A DNA stretch of 64,000 nucleotides from Prorocentrum cordatum (GCA_963575745.1 CAUYUJ010019619.1:57501-121500), one strand, 5' to 3'. Counted from the stretch's first letter, positions 19,201-31,901 are shown. The notes: generated by a model from the letters alone, not told the origin. Numbers and translations are program-made.

Positions 19201-22200
19201 TGTCGAAGTCGCTCTGCTTGTCGAAGTTCCGCTCTGGCTTGTGAAGTTCCGCTCTGGCTTGACGAAGTCGCTCTGGCTTGTCGATCTCCGCTCTGGCTTG
19301 TCGAAGTCGCTCTGGCTTGTCGAAGATCCGCTCTGGCTTGCCGAAGTTCCGCTCATGCTTGTCGAAGTTCCGCTCTGGCGTGTCGAAGGTCCGCTCATGC
19401 TTGTCGAAGTTCCGCTCTTGCGTGTACTCGGCTGCCAAGCTCTCCAGCACGTCAGCATCGCCGAGCGGGATCATGCAGTCGGACGGGTAGTAGCTGGCAG
19501 CGCGCTTCGTCCTCTGCGATGGCGTCGCGGCGCACGCTGGGCCAGCGGGAGACCTTGTCCTCGGAGAGCGGAAGGGAGGAGGAGGAGGAGGAGGAGGAGG
19601 AGGAGGAGGAGGAAGAGGAGGAGGAGGAGGAGGAGGACGAGGAGTAGGACGAGGAGGAGTAGGACGAGGAGGAGGAGGAGGAGGAGGAGGAGGAGGAGGA
19701 GGAGGAAGAGGAGGAGGGGGAGGAACAGGGTTGACGGAGGAGAAGGAGGCGGAGGCGGACGAGAACGAGAACCAAGAGGAGGACGAGGACAGGGAGGCCA
19801 ACCCGACGCCCCCTCTGAGGAATCATAACGCCCGATCTTTGGCCCCTCGGCCACCCTTTTGGGGGTTGCCCAGAACTCCCAACCTTGGAAAGGATTCCCA
19901 CCCCCTTACCCCATATCATCCCCCTGTCCTCCTCTGTCGTCTTTGTCCTCCGCTTCCCCCCCCCCTCATCGTCATGAGTATCCTCCTCCTACGTATCCTC
20001 TTACTCATCCGCCGTGTTTCTGCATCCTCCCACTCACCCCCGCCTCGTCCTTCTCCTCCTCCTCCTCCTCCTCCTCCTCCTCCTCCTCCGAATCGTCACC
20101 CTGGTCATGCTGTCCCCTCCAGCAGTCCTGCAACGGTAGTCCTCAGGCTCGTCGCGACAGCCCATGAGGTGCAGGTAGTACCAGATCGTGTCAATCGTCT
20201 GGCTGCTGCATTTCCTGAGCGCCTGGTGGGTAAGGGGCTAGAGGCACTCTCAACGGTGTCACGCCAGCCTGACGTCAGGTTGACGTCTGCCCGACGTCAG
20301 GTTGACGTCTGCCCGACGTCAGGCTGACGTCTGCCCGACGTCAGATTGACGTCTGCCCGACGTCAGTCCTGACGTCTGCCCGACGTCAGGCTGACGTCTG
20401 CCCGACGTCAGGCTGACGTCTGCCCGACGTCAGATTGACGTCTGCCCGACGTCATACCTGACGTCTGCCCGACGTCAGACTGACGTCAGCCAGGCTGACG
20501 TCAGACTGACGTTAGTCTAACGTCAGTTATGCTGACGTCACCTGAGCTGACGCCAGTCTGACGTCAGACTGACGTCAGCCAGGCTGACGTCAACGTGGCC
20601 CAAGGTTGACGTCAGCCTGACATCACACCGAACTACTAGTTGACGGACACTGGTTTACGTCAGCTTGATGTCAGGCTGACGTCAGTATAACGTCAGATTG
20701 ACGTCAGCACGCAGCCACGAGCCCACGAACATGACGACAATTGCGCAAATCGCAGCCCCCAGGACACCGCGAGGTCCCGAGGTGGTCCGTGTGGACGTAC
20801 CTCCGCTGGGCCTCCCAGGAGCCCACGAAAGTGGCGACAATTGCGCGGATCGCAGCCCCCACGGCACCGCGAGGTCCCAAGGTGATCCGCGTGGGACGTA
20901 CCTCGGCTGGGCCTCCCAGGAGCCCACGAAAGTGGCGACAGTTACACAGATCGCAGCCCCAAGGAATGGGCAGGATGAGGAGAATGAGGAGAAGGAGGAG
21001 GGGGGAGGAGGAATGGGGGACACGACGGCAAGGAGAGGTAGAAGGAGGAGCAGGGCGATCCCTCCTCATCGTCACCCTCGTCGTCTCTGTCACGTTCCTC
21101 TTCGCCATCACCACCGCCATCATCACCATCCTTCGCCCCCCCTCTTCCTCCGTAGTCTCATAGTCATCAGGTTCCTTAACCTCATGATCATGCTCCTGGT
21201 TCACGGGGCCTGTCGGCGTCTGGTGCTGCTGTCGCGGAGCCGTCGCAGATGTTTCAGCATGCACCCCAGTTTGTCGGCGAAGCTGCCACCGCGAGCATCT
21301 GGTGTCCCAGCAGCTTCGCGAATGGCACGCGGGTGCCTGCGGGATATTGCGCTAGATGTGGTGCAATGAGGAGATCGGGTAGGAGGAGGCAGAGGGGGAG
21401 GCGGACGACGGAGCAGGAGGGGAGGGATGAGGAGGAGGAGGAGGAGGGGGAGGAGGGGGGGGGAGGAGGAGGGGGGCAGGGAGACTGACACGGAGGAGGA
21501 GGAGGAGGAGGAGGAGGGGGGGGAGACGAGGGAGGAGGATGGCAAGGAGGATGAGCAACATCAGGAAGGCTCCTCCGTTTCCGTCTCATCTCCCCCTCTC
21601 CTTTTTACAAACTCCTCCGCATCATCATTCCACCCTCCCCCTTTCTGGCCAATAGCACCGTCTCACGACGGCGACGCAGGCCGCACGCATCTCTGACCAG
21701 CGAGCCTCCGCCTCTGGGACATGCGTCAGCAGCAGCTCCACCTGCACAGGGAGCAGTAGAGAATTGCATCATCCAAGAGGCTGCGCTCCAGGAAGAATCA
21801 GGACGCACCATGTGAGTTGAAGGCACTTTCTGATGGGCACCGCCTACTAAAGACATCCAGGGGACAACACAACATCAAAGTGCAAATACCCTCCCGACCA
21901 AACAAACAACCGCCACTTCCACCACCTCTCCCACCACACCCATGTTCATCCGACCCGACCCCCATCATCCTGATCATAGTCAAGAAACAACGATAACAAC
22001 AACAACTGCAACACCAACAATAACACCAGCCACACCAACAGTACCCACAACAACAACACACCCACACCCATACACACAAACACACACACACACACCAGCA
22101 ACCTTTACACCAACAACAACAACACCAGCAACAACAGCAACAACAACAACAACTACTACTACTACTACTACTGCTACACCATAAAAGCAACAACAACACA

Positions 22201-22724
22201 ACAACAACTACAACCGCACAACAGCAACAGCAACAGCAACAAAACATAACCACACTACGAATCAGTTTAATAATGTTTGCTCACAAAAAAAGGAGGATGG
22301 GGACAATAATCAGGAGGAGGAGGAGGAGGAGGACGGAGGAGGAGGGTGGCCCCAACGGGATCCGAACGTGATCCCCTCCCCACCTCCTCCTACCTCGTTG
22401 ACGTCCCCAGGTCCTCCCGACCCCCTTCCATGCTATTCCCGCTTGTGTACCTCCTAACAACAATCCTCCCTCAACCTCCTGTAACGATTTTTGGTGCAGT
22501 CCGACCGCCAACTCTGGATTCTTGGCGAGGCTGTCCGCGTGGACAGCCTTGTCCCGCGTCAAGTGCTCGTATTGCCCTATGTCGAGGGCGCTGCCGACGC
22601 CCACGGTCTCCACGTGGTGGAGGAGGGCCGCCTCGAGGCCGTCCTCGAGTGGCGGCGCGGGCCGCCGAGGGGCCATCTGGCCCCTGCGGGCCCCCGAAGA
22701 GGAACGGCCCCGCTCGGCAGCCAT
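16299..22724 (-). CDS. Multi-exon gene with zinc-ribbon-like and repeat exons (copy 1)
   Basis: Candidate minus-strand exons, boundaries approximate. 22724-22490 begins with ATG (MAAERGRSSSGARRGQ... HHVETVGVGSALDIGQYEHL). 20232-20085 has SQTIDTIWYYLHLMGC. 19560-18960 has DADVLESLAAEYTQERNFD followed by NFDKQSD-type repeats. 18060-17860 has GLCPNCGTIAKMPVFKAP then QCLCLNCGFTH, a CxxC...CxxC zinc-ribbon-like motif. 17620-17070 is Ser/Pro-rich then acidic (KDEEDEDEEDKKEELDE) and 16500-16299 ends CVPVPVNKREMKA. Additional small exons near 21250-21360 are possible. Whether all belong to one gene is inference from shared strand and order. Acidic and basic patches suggest a nuclear protein. The repeat exon has one NFDKQSD unit (18 bp) more than copy 2. 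Function unknown. Confidence 0.4.
18470..18715. repeat. TA/TACA microsatellite in an intron
   Basis: TATATA runs at 18478-18535 followed by TACATACA and TACCTACC runs up to about 18715. Frames through it are Tyr/Ile/Thr/His repeats and not coding. Confidence 0.9.
18770..18950. repeat. CTC microsatellite
   Basis: CCTCCTCCT-rich tract with interruptions directly downstream (minus sense) of the NFDKQSD repeat exon. Confidence 0.85.
19572..19735. repeat. GGA microsatellite
   Basis: About 160 bp of GGAGGA with a few GACGAGGAG units, upstream (minus sense) of the repeat exon. Confidence 0.9.
20250..20707. repeat. TGACGTCA array 3 with a ~22-bp higher-order unit
   Basis: Over twenty-five GACGTC cores. 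In the first half (to about 20480) two alternating half-units, TGACGTCTGCC and CGACGTCAGG, form a ~22-bp higher-order repeat of about nine copies. The second half is the simpler CTGACGTCAG type. It lies in an intron between the 20085-20232 exon and upstream exons. Confidence 0.9.
20719..20970. repeat. ~100-bp tandem repeat, about 2.5 units
   Basis: Units start at 20719, 20819 and 20920 with GAGCCCACGAA and include CAATTGCGC and CGCAGCCCC. They directly follow the TGACGTCA array. The minus-strand translation is open but repetitive; I do not call it an exon. Confidence 0.85.
21980..22260. repeat. CAA/ACA/ACT microsatellite
   Basis: ACAACA and ACACAC runs with an (ACT)n core at about 22150-22172. 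The ACT run is longer in copy 2 and accounts for much of the final length difference between copies. Confidence 0.9.
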
Positions 22725-22984
22725 GGTGGCTGCTGCTAGCCAAAATGGCTGTCGGGAGAACGTGCCGTTTCGAAGGGTGAGAAGGAATTGGAGGAGGGGG
22801 CGGGTGAGGTTTCTGTGGAGGGGGAAAAAGCGACGCGGACGAGGAGGAGAAAGAGGTTTTGGAGGAGGAGGCGGACGGCGATACTGCCGCTACAGGTTCC
22901 AGGAAATCTGGAGGACCTCATCGTTACGCTATCCCACGCGCTGTGATTCATGGATCATATCTACGCAATTTAGTTATGATGTTA

Positions 22985-23038
22985 AAATCATACATATATA
23001 TATACATATAAATGTGTATATATATATATATATATATA
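22985..23038. repeat. TA microsatellite at contig end
   Basis: TATATACATATAAATGTG followed by (TA)n that stops at the first N. The equivalent sequence in copy 2 (from about 42750) runs on without interruption into more TA/TACA DNA, so assembly probably broke here. Confidence 0.9.
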
Positions 23039-23138
23039 NNNNNNNNNNNNNNNNNNNNNNNNNNNNNNNNNNNNNNNNNNNNNNNNNNNNNNNNNNNNNN
23101 NNNNNNNNNNNNNNNNNNNNNNNNNNNNNNNNNNNNNN
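23039..23138. other. Assembly gap of exactly 100 N
   Basis: A run of 100 N, a conventional placeholder length for a gap of unknown size. To its left is the TA-run end of copy 1. To its right the sequence starts abruptly inside exon 3 of the transposase-like gene of copy 2. Confidence 0.99.
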
Positions 23139-24858
23139 TGAACACAGGGTGCTCAGCTCGGAAATCTCGTTCGTGAAATTTCCAGTGGTTCGGCCCATCT
23201 GCCTGAAAATTATTGAACGGGTTAGCGCCGCTCTTGTCGCAGGGGCACAGCCAACAGAACTGGTTGTCATTTGAATACGGCATTTGTAGGTAGGCTGCGA
23301 AAAATTCCAGGTCACCGAGGATGCCGTATATAAACGCTCTGAACGGCTTCGTTGGGCTACACAGGAACTGCCCACCCAACCTGGCACGATCAGGGTCTAA
23401 CGGGTCGCCGTTCCAGTCCGACTCTCTCGTTCAAGCGAGGGTTATTGGCTAATGGTAGAGGCGGCGCAAGGGGCGGGCGGGCGGGCGGGGGATGGGGGGG
23501 CGCGCTGCGGGGGGAAGGGGAGGGGGGAGGGTGCGGGCTGGGGCTTCGGGGCCAGGGAAGACGAGGGATAGCAACGGGGAGGAGCTGAGGAGAGGGGCAA
23601 GCAATAGAAACTGACGCGGCGGAGCAGCATATCCGCAGACAGGCTACCGAACGCGGGCCCTGATGGCATTAAAATGCGCAGAGGGCAAACGGGTGGAGAT
23701 GGACGAAATTGGAAGCACGACGCAAGGCGCGGGACCACCGACAACACCCCCCAGGCCCCCTTACACGTGTAAGTCTAGTTTGGTGTGTGCGTGGTGGCGA
23801 AGCCAATCTAATCTGTTCTAGGGTGCTTGCCCTCCGCCAGTGCCTGGAAGCTCCATCGCAACACTTCCCATATCTCCAGGAACGTATCTTTTCCACAATG
23901 TTTTTTCTTTTTCGTTAGGGTGCTCAATGGCCAACTGATTAAATTCAGTGTGAGCGCCTTTGTTGAACCGACCCCTAACAACCCTGTAAGGCTCAACGAT
24001 ACGAGGCTGTCCCGTGTGAGAAATTCGGCCCCGTCGCCGTGGATCCTCAAAGGCGCGCATGTGGTCGCGTAACTTCGAACGGCCCAGACTGGGTGGTCTC
24101 GCAGACGTCGGTCGTCCCTGGGATGGTTGTTGGTGCCGCGCAGAATGATAATGCTCGAGCGGGAGTGCCGCCGCTGAAGCGTCGCCCTCCTGTCCTCCAC
24201 CCCCGATGTTCCCCCAGCTGTTTCGGTTTCCTGACCGCCCCCCGCCCCCGCCCCCTCGCCGTCGTTAAATGGCCAGGGGGAGGGGGGGAGGGGTGGGAAG
24301 GGGCGCGTGGCGGGCGGGGGGCACCCGAAAACTGCTGGCACCAACCCATGAGAGGAAACAAAAAAAAAGAAAATGCGTCCTGCTGGCGTGATCCCAGAAG
24401 TCCGACAGGCGACCCACCCCGAAGATCTCCTCGAATTCCGTTGGATACTGATGAAATAATGCAGAAAACCACTCGTGTGGTAGGAGGGCCGCAGCTGTGC
24501 CTTCAGTTGGCTTAGTAGTTTTCGGATCGATGCACGACACGGGGAACGCCATGGGCTCTGGTAGCAGATTCCTCCCAAGCATCCTCGTCAATTGTGAATG
24601 GATATTGCCTGGGTGGTTCCCCCAGGCGCCCAGGCTCGCGAGCTTCAATATTTCCTGGTGCTTGAGCCCGTCCCGATGCGCCGCCAGCGCAACGCGTTGA
24701 ACTTCTGCGGCGGGCATCAAGCCCCAGCACCATTGCTTCAGAAGATACGTCCCTAAATTTGAATACTCTTGCACAGGAACACCCGGGGCCCCATCTGGAG
24801 CCTCGCCTGGGCCATCGCCAGCGGGCGACAGCCGACGTTTCTGCCCGCGTTTCACCAT
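23139..24858 (-). pseudogene. Transposase-like gene, copy 2, cut by the gap
   Basis: Same gene as 2644-5127: exon 1 24380-24858, GA-AG intron 24118-24379, exon 2 from 24117, then the start of exon 3 with the C-W-L-C-P-C knuckle. Exon 3 is cut at 23139, so the second catalytic Asp and the Glu are missing. The loss coincides with the N gap and is probably a missing-sequence artefact, not biological truncation. The G run upstream is one base shorter (12 instead of 13), which opens a longer N-terminal frame to about 24981. Confidence 0.7.
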
Positions 24859-25611
24859 TGGGGGCACGACAGGCGGGGGGGGGGGGCTGGGGCGGGGGCC
24901 TCGACCCTCGAGCCCGAGCGCCTTGCGATGGTGACGGCATGAGCGAGAATGGAGATGAGGGGGGCTGAAGCACGGCCACACTTCTCGCTGCGTGCGAACT
25001 CGCCGTGCGCTGGCTCACATCGCCCACCAATGAGAGCAACAGTCGCATCACATACGAACGCGTTCGTCTGCCGAGGGGCGGTCCGAGACCCTAGGCAAGC
25101 CGAGGCCCTGGACGACCCGAGACCCTGGGTGGCCCGAGACCCTGGTCGACCCGAGGCCTTGTGGGATCAGGGGCCCACGCGTGGCCTCCCAAACTACAGG
25201 CGACGTTCCAGGCCCTGGGGGCATGGGTGGGGCCATCGACGTTGGCCATCGTTTAAGGCAAACTGCGTCGTGTATTTCAGGCGACGCTGCTCTCTCGGAG
25301 GCGGATGCCATCGGTGCGCCTACAGAGGCGCGCAGGGGAGGCGAAACGCTTGCTCGTGCCACCGCCAGGTGCGAGCTCATCGTGCACGGGCTCAGATGGG
25401 CGACGGCCAACGGGAGCAGGATACCCTGGACGATCCGAGACCTTGGGCGATCCGAGGCCCTGGGCGACCTGGGACCCTGAACGATTCGAGACCCTGTGCG
25501 GTTCGAGACCCTGGATGACCCGAGCCCCAGGACGACCTAAGACCCTGACGGGTACGCCAGAACTTAACAACTGAGAAATGTCACCGAACACGTGGGGACC
25601 GAAACCAGATT

Positions 25612-28600
25612 TTAGACTTGACGCTTAGTCTTCGAAGCGTTCGACGCTGCTCCCGTGGCCTGGGATGCCCTCCTTGTGCGACGTAGTCGCACGAAAAAAA
25701 AAAAGATGCAGCAGCAGCGCTTGCCGAGGTCTCCACCCACGGGGTTCAGCTTTCGGAGCTCCTCACGGAGCCCGCTGCACTTGCAGGCACGCATCAGGAT
25801 GCAAGGCCCGAGGGCGTGTCATCATTCAAAGGCGCGCAAGGGAAGGACACAAGGGTGCATTGCTTATCAAGCGCACCCTCTCAGGGGCGCGCGGGGGGGG
25901 GGGGGCTCGTCGCTCTTAGGCAGAGCTGCTGCGTGCCAGGGCCTCCGACCTACAGCGTGATGTTCAGTTCGGAGCCCGTGTTGATCAGACCTACTGCATA
26001 ATGCTCAGCTCGGAGCCTTTCTTGAATATGCCGACGCTGATGTTCGACAACTTCTTGGCCTTGGTGACGTTGGTGACGTCGTCGACCAGCGCCGCAGAGA
26101 CAGCGTTGGCCAGCTTCTGCAGATCCTCCATCAACTATTCGATGGGGAGAAAAACAAACCTCCACCTCCCCTTCGCCATGCCCTTGTGGCGCCGACGAAA
26201 AACTGATTTGCCTCCTCCTCCTCCTCCTCCTCCTCCTCCTCCTCCTCCTCCTCCTCCCCCGCTTCCTCCTCCTCCTCCTCCCCCGTCTCGTTCCCCTCTT
26301 CCCTTGTCCCAGTATGCGACGGTGTACATTTGCATGGAACACCCGCCAGTATTCCTCGATCTTGAACCTACAGTTTGGACTGTCCGTTTTGAACCCCCCG
26401 TTGCAGGGCGGGGGAGGGAGCAGGGCACGTGCCCGATTACGGGGGGATGGTGGATGAGGGGGGAGGGATGGGGTGCGGGGGGGAGGATGAGGAGGATGAG
26501 GGGGAGGAGGGTGACAATGAGGAGGAGGAGGAGGAGGAGGATGGATATGAGGTGCATGCGCCTGGCGTCAGTCTGACGTCCGTCGGACGCCGTGCTGGCG
26601 TACGTACGACGTCAATATGGCGCCAGCCTGACGCCACTCTGACGTCAGGCTGGCGTCAGTCTGACGTCATTCTCACCTCAGTTTGGCGTCATCCTAGCGT
26701 CAAAGTGTCATCACTCTGACGTCAGTCTGACGTCAGTTTGACGTCAGGCTTACGTCAGGCTGACGTCAGGCTGACGTCATGTTGACGTCAATCGCGTATA
26801 AGATTGGCATCAGGCTGACTCCAGACTGACGTCAGCGTGGCGTCAGATTGACGTCAGTCTGACGTCAGGCTGACGTCAGTCTGACGTCAGACGGGCGTCA
26901 ATCTGACGTCAGGCTGACGCCAGACTGACGCCAGTCTGATGCCAGTCTGACGTCGGACGAACGTCAGACCGACGTCAGTCTGATGTACCCACCCGCATCC
27001 CCAGTTTAGACTGCTGACCTTTGTCGCAGCCTCGATGTCAGCTTTGTCGTGCCCGCCCTCGCGCTTAATGGTCCTGATCGCGCTGACGAGCGCGCTGCAG
27101 CCCTCCTTTGAAACGGCGGGAGGGCAGGGTTGGACCGAGGAGGGGGGCGCGTTAGGGTACGAGGGGGAGTGAGTATTTGGGGCAAGGCGGAAAGACGGCA
27201 TGCGCCAGGATGGCGGACAATCTGGTCAGTGAGGCCGAAACGATGACAGAAGGTGAAGGGAGGCGGTGGGGAGCGAATGCAAAGAACTCAGGCGAGGGGC
27301 AGGGGACAGGGGAGGGCAACAGGGGGTAAAAGAGGAGGAAGAAGAGGATGACGCGAATGGCGAGGAGGACGCGGAGGAGGAGACGGATGGTACGGATCGG
27401 GAGGAGGATAAGGAGAATGAGGATACGGGGAGATATTGCGGTAGGAGAACGAGGGTGAAGGGGGAGGAGGAGCAGGCACGTGAGGAAGCGATAGTAATCA
27501 TGGCCCGAGGTCTCCTTGATGTAGCCCTCGATCTTTTCGAGGATCTCCGAACCCTTCTGCGAGCTCTTGATCGAGTCGGGGTTGATCTTCGTGATGGCCT
27601 CCGCCTGTTTGCCCCGCACCTTGATGAACTTCTTGATGTCAGCCTGGGCAAGGCTGGCGCTTGGATCGCGCTCGTGCCCTCCCCCGTGCCCCATCTCATT
27701 TAAGGCGAGGGCGTCTCCCATCTCTCATCCGCATCTCTTCCCACTCTTCCCCATCTCTCGTGCGTCTCTCCCCCGTCTCACTTAGGGAATGGTGAAGTCA
27801 GGGAGGTGGGGCCCAAGAACGGGCGAGGGTGACGCATGCAAGGGCGCTACAGGTTGATAAGTCGATGGGGCGAAAGGGCGAGGGCCCGATCGGTTGATGC
27901 CCTAATCCCACCAGCTCTCTGGGCTTAGGTGGTATAACGCGTTGGTTTCTGCTCTATACCCCTTCCCCTACCTCCCCTGGGGCTGGGAGGGGGGGGGGCG
28001 GAGGCACCGCAGCGTCCAAGATGGCCCAAGAAGGTCCCAAGAGGGCTTCATTGTCGCACGATGGCCTCAACGATGGCCCATGCTACTTCAAGATGGGTCA
28101 AGATAGCCTCCACCATACCCCCAAGAGGCCCCACTACAGCCCCAAGACGGATCCAAGTGCCCTCCGAGCCCTCCACGGCGCCCTCCAAGATGCCCAAACC
28201 CTTCAAACGCCTAGGGAAAATCACTGTGGTTGTCATTATCGCCTTCTCGCTTCCCATGGACGTTGGAAGCCTCAAGATGACACAAACGAGGCCCAATATG
28301 TGGCCCAATAAGGCCGAATACGGCACCAATATCGCCCAAGAGGCGCCCACGAACGCTACAAGGGGGGTGCCCACGATGCTGTTTGAGAACATCCGAGGGG
28401 GCGATGTTAATTGAGGGACCTCATCTTTTTGAGCCATGGTGCCCCAGATGACCTCAAGATGCCTCCCAGTATCTCCCCAAATGCCCTCCACCCCGCCCTG
28501 TGTAGCCCAATATGGCTCCAAGCGGGCCCTAGATATGCAAATGTGGCGTTCAAACTTGCCTAAGATAGCTAAGCATGGCTCAAGATGCCCCCCCGACAGA

Positions 28601-31462
28601 CCTCCAAGATGCCTCAAGGCAGCCTCAAGATGGCCCACGATAGCCGAGCATGGCTCAATATAGCCTCCGACAGCCTCTAGCAGAGCATCGCTCAAGATAG
28701 CCTCCGAGAGGCCTCAAGAAAACTGGCAATCAATTATGTATGGGCTGGTTGGGATACGCGAAGCGTCAAGAATTGTGTTTTTGTTGTGGGTGAGGGAGGG
28801 GGGTGCGGGCGACAAGGCGTGCGATCTTCGAGAGATCGGCTCGAAACCGCGGTCTCCAAGATCTCGCTTCCGAGTCCGCTGCACTGCCCTTGCCACGACC
28901 TCGTCCGCCGCGGCCAGCGCCGCGACGGCTCTCGTCTGCGTCCTTGGTCGGCAGGTCCAGGCCCATGCTGCTCATGCTGCCTTGGGCTCCGAACGGGGGG
29001 CAAGGCTGGTGGGGCAGGGCGGGGGTGGGTGGGGGAGAGAATCGGCGCGTTGGGGACACGTTGGGTTGATGAGTTTAGTTTTGGCGCGGAGGTCAGGGGA
29101 GGTGGGGTGGCGGGAGGAGGGGCGAGAGCAGCGGGGCCGATCAGGGAATCAGTGGGGAGAAACGGGGGGTTCAGTGGAGGAGTGGCAGTGGAGGGAGTTG
29201 GGGAGTCAGTGGTGGAGTGGGGAGTGGGGTGGTCAATGGACGAGTGGAGGGGCGGGGCCAGTAGCGACGATTGGGGGCGGGAGGTCACAGCATGGCTCCC
29301 TCGGTGCATCCCTTGACATCCCATCATAGTATTGCTTATCTTCCTCCTTCGCCTCCGTCTCCTCCCCCTCCACCTCATCCATTTCCTCATCCTCATCCTC
29401 ATCGTCCCCCTTCCTGCACGCCCAGGCCTCCGCCGAACATATTACACCATCCAATGTGCTCTCATGATCCGTTCCTCAGTTAGCTGCGTCCACCCAATTC
29501 TCTCATCATATGAATCATCCACATCCTGGCAAATCAGCCCTCTCCCATGTACGTTCCCATCGCGTACCGTATATGGCCAGATCGCCGCTCATGGCGAGGC
29601 CGCTCATGCCGCTCGCCATGTCGTCGAACTCGCCTTGGCCCAAGCATTTCCTGCCCCTGCCACCCTGCTCGCGCTTTTTGGTGAACGTCTTGCTCTTGCT
29701 GTCGCGAACGATGCAGTACTGCTTCCTGCGAGGGTTGTCGGGGTTCGGGCGCACCTGGGGAACGAACGAATGATGCGTGGCGTAGGCGAAGGTGGGGTGT
29801 GAGGAGGAGGAGGAGGAGGAGGAGGAGGAGGATGTGGAGGAGGAGGAGGAGGAGGAGGAGGAGGAGGAGGGAGGGGAGGAGGAGGGGGAGGGGGAGGAGA
29901 GGAGGAGGAGGAGGAGGAGGAGGGGGAGGAGGAGGAGGAGAGGAGGGGAAGGAGGAGGACGACGGGATGATTCACGAGGAAAAGGACACGGATACCATCA
30001 TGAGTGGGGAGTGTCCCATCGGGGAGTGAGGCCGAGGATCGTTAGAGGGATGTCGCGTGTATACTACCCACTGTAATGCCCTCACCATTCGTCAGCGCCC
30101 CTATCTTGGCCCCGATGCGTAAAGGCTTGGTGCGCCTTGGGACCAGATATGGGCGCGAACGAAGAGTAAGGGCATGTGAGCATTGGTAGGCACTTGTGCG
30201 TCATCAAAGTTATCCTCCTCATCCTCCCCCTACCTCATACATATGTTTGGGAGCGTCGATCCTTGATCCTATCCTCGGCGATCATCTCCTCGGCCTCGCT
30301 GCTCGAGAACTCCTCCTTGAGCTTCTTGTGGCTCACCCACTCCTCCCTGCGGCCGACGGACTCGGCGAACGAGATCGAGGCGCTGATCTCGAGGAAGCGC
30401 TCGCCGAGCTCGGGGTCCTTCAAATACCCCATGAGGAGCTGCGCCTTGCTGAGCTGCTTCCCGCTGTTGGGCGGGAGATTGTCAGCCTGCTCCAGAACCC
30501 GAAGCGCCCGCTCGGTCGCTCGCTCTGCTCGATCGGCGGTTCAAACGATCTGGGTCGCGCGCTCGGCACTTGTCATCTCTCTGCCAATATGTTTGAGCAA
30601 GTGGTCGTTCACGATATCATAGCTGCGTTTCTCTTGGCGCTCTCCATGGGGAGAGAAACACAGCGAGTGATACGCGTGAGCGGCCAGTTTGTATCAATCT
30701 GCTTATCGATCAATATTTGAAGGGAAGGGGCAACTCGTTTTTTGTTTTCATACGGGCCTCCTTGAAGAGCTCCTCCGCGTCGGCGTTCTTCTTCCCGGCG
30801 TTCGAGAAGCGGCCGTAGAGCGCCCTGCAACGAAGGAGGATGGCATGACAGAGGGGATGAGAGGAATGCTGAGACGGAAGATGTCGATACAGATCTTCAA
30901 GGCAAACCGACCGAAGGGAACATTCATCGAACCGCCATTGAAGATCGTTGCATCTTCCTTCACAGCATTCCCTCCATCTCCGTCGGGCATCCTCCCCCCC
31001 CCCTTTGATGGGACATGGCCTGATCTCCTGCCCAGAGAAGATGCACTTGAGGTGCGCGACCGAGGTGTGGTCGGCGTGGTCCTGGAAGACCTTGATCTTC
31101 GCATCCAAGTCCTTGCACCTGCTAGCGGCCGCCGCGAGCTTGGCGACGGGCCACCTTCAAGGTTCGGGGGTGGAAATGATATGTATAAAGAGGAGGTATA
31201 GTGGCGGACGGCGAGGGTAAGGGCAGCGAGGAGGAGGAGGGCGAGGAATGACAGAGAAGGGGATGACGAAACGGACGAACCGAACTGTTGGGGATCGTAG
31301 GTGTTTCTGGGTGGGCCACATGTCACACGATGTCTTGCCGCTCTTCGGGATCAGCGCAAGCGGGATCTCGTCACTGTCGAGCTGCTGATCGGGGCTCTTT
31401 CGAGCAGCAGCTGGCTTGCGCTTGAGCTTGAGCGCCGACTTCATCACACGTTTCGGAGCCAT
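25612..31462 (-). CDS. Multi-exon dinoflagellate-family gene, copy 2
   Basis: Collinear copy of 5882-11719. All exons are present with open frames: start ATG at 31462 (MAPKRVMKSA), the NP-x-NP-R exon near 29600-29750, and the last exon ending SKTKRQV at 25612. A few non-synonymous differences from copy 1 (G to E in GRRGEWV; C to R in IKDRCSQ; D to N and N to T near 26,060) and no new stops. This is consistent with two alleles or a very recent duplicate. Confidence 0.5.
26563..26987. repeat. TGACGTCA array 1, copy 2
   Basis: Counterpart of 6818-7242 with about ten substitutions that interconvert decayed and intact GACGTC cores (for example GACGTCTGTC to GACGTCAGTC). Divergence here is visibly higher than in the flanking exons. 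Confidence 0.9.
27900..28780. repeat. Dispersed 0.9-kb repeat member 1, copy 2
   Basis: Counterpart of 8155-9035, essentially identical. Confidence 0.8.
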
Positions 31463-31720
31463 GAGTCCGACAGGGCGAGCGTTGAATGGGAATTCAGCGA
31501 TCTGCTGCTCTCCTGATCACCTCTCGAGCCCAGACTTCGCGATGAACAAAAACAGAATTGCGCGTCCACGGGAAAATCAAATCGGCAATTTCATACATGT
31601 TTTGTGTGATTCCAGAGGCTTATTTGTGACCCTGGACTTTTTTTGGACATATCCGAATGATGAGCTGTACATTCAGTGCCAACCGAAAACCTGAACTATA
31701 TGGAAATATAGTTTTGATAC

Positions 31721-31901
31721 CAGTCTGACGTCAGCATGACGTCAGGCTGACGTCAGGCATCTAGCCTGACAAATGCCTGACGTCAGGCACTTGTCAGTGT
31801 ATAGCCTGACAAATGCCTGACGTCAGGCATTTGTCAGGCTCCAAGGCTGACGTCATGCTGACGTCAGGGTGACGTCAGGCTGACGTCAGAGTGGCGTCAT
31901 G
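31721..31901. repeat. TGACGTCA array 2 with 38-bp palindrome, copy 2
   Basis: Counterpart of 11978-12158. The perfect palindrome is at 31803-31840 and is preserved without change. Confidence 0.9.

Larger units (their letters stand above)
3408..23038. repeat. ~19.7-kb duplicated unit, copy 1 (ends at the assembly gap)
   Basis: This interval matches 23139-42800 collinearly. The coordinate offset drifts only slightly (19731, 19730, 19745, 19743, 19739, 19738, 19720, 19766), almost always inside homopolymers and microsatellites. A few substitutions change amino acids in the putative exons. Copy 1 ends inside a TA run that abuts the N gap, so its real right end is unknown. Confidence 0.97.

Noticed and set aside
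18740-19828. 362-residue plus-strand frame with VALLVEV repeats
   Set aside because: Antisense of the NFDKQSD repeat exon flanked by CTC and GGA tracts; the minus-strand reading continues into unique coding sequence (DADVLESLAAEYTQERNF).
22347-22376. tRNA T-arm-like sequence on the minus strand (GTTCGGATCCCGTTGGGGCC)
   Set aside because: No matching acceptor, D-arm or anticodon stem could be found upstream; the surrounding DNA is GGA/CCT-rich.
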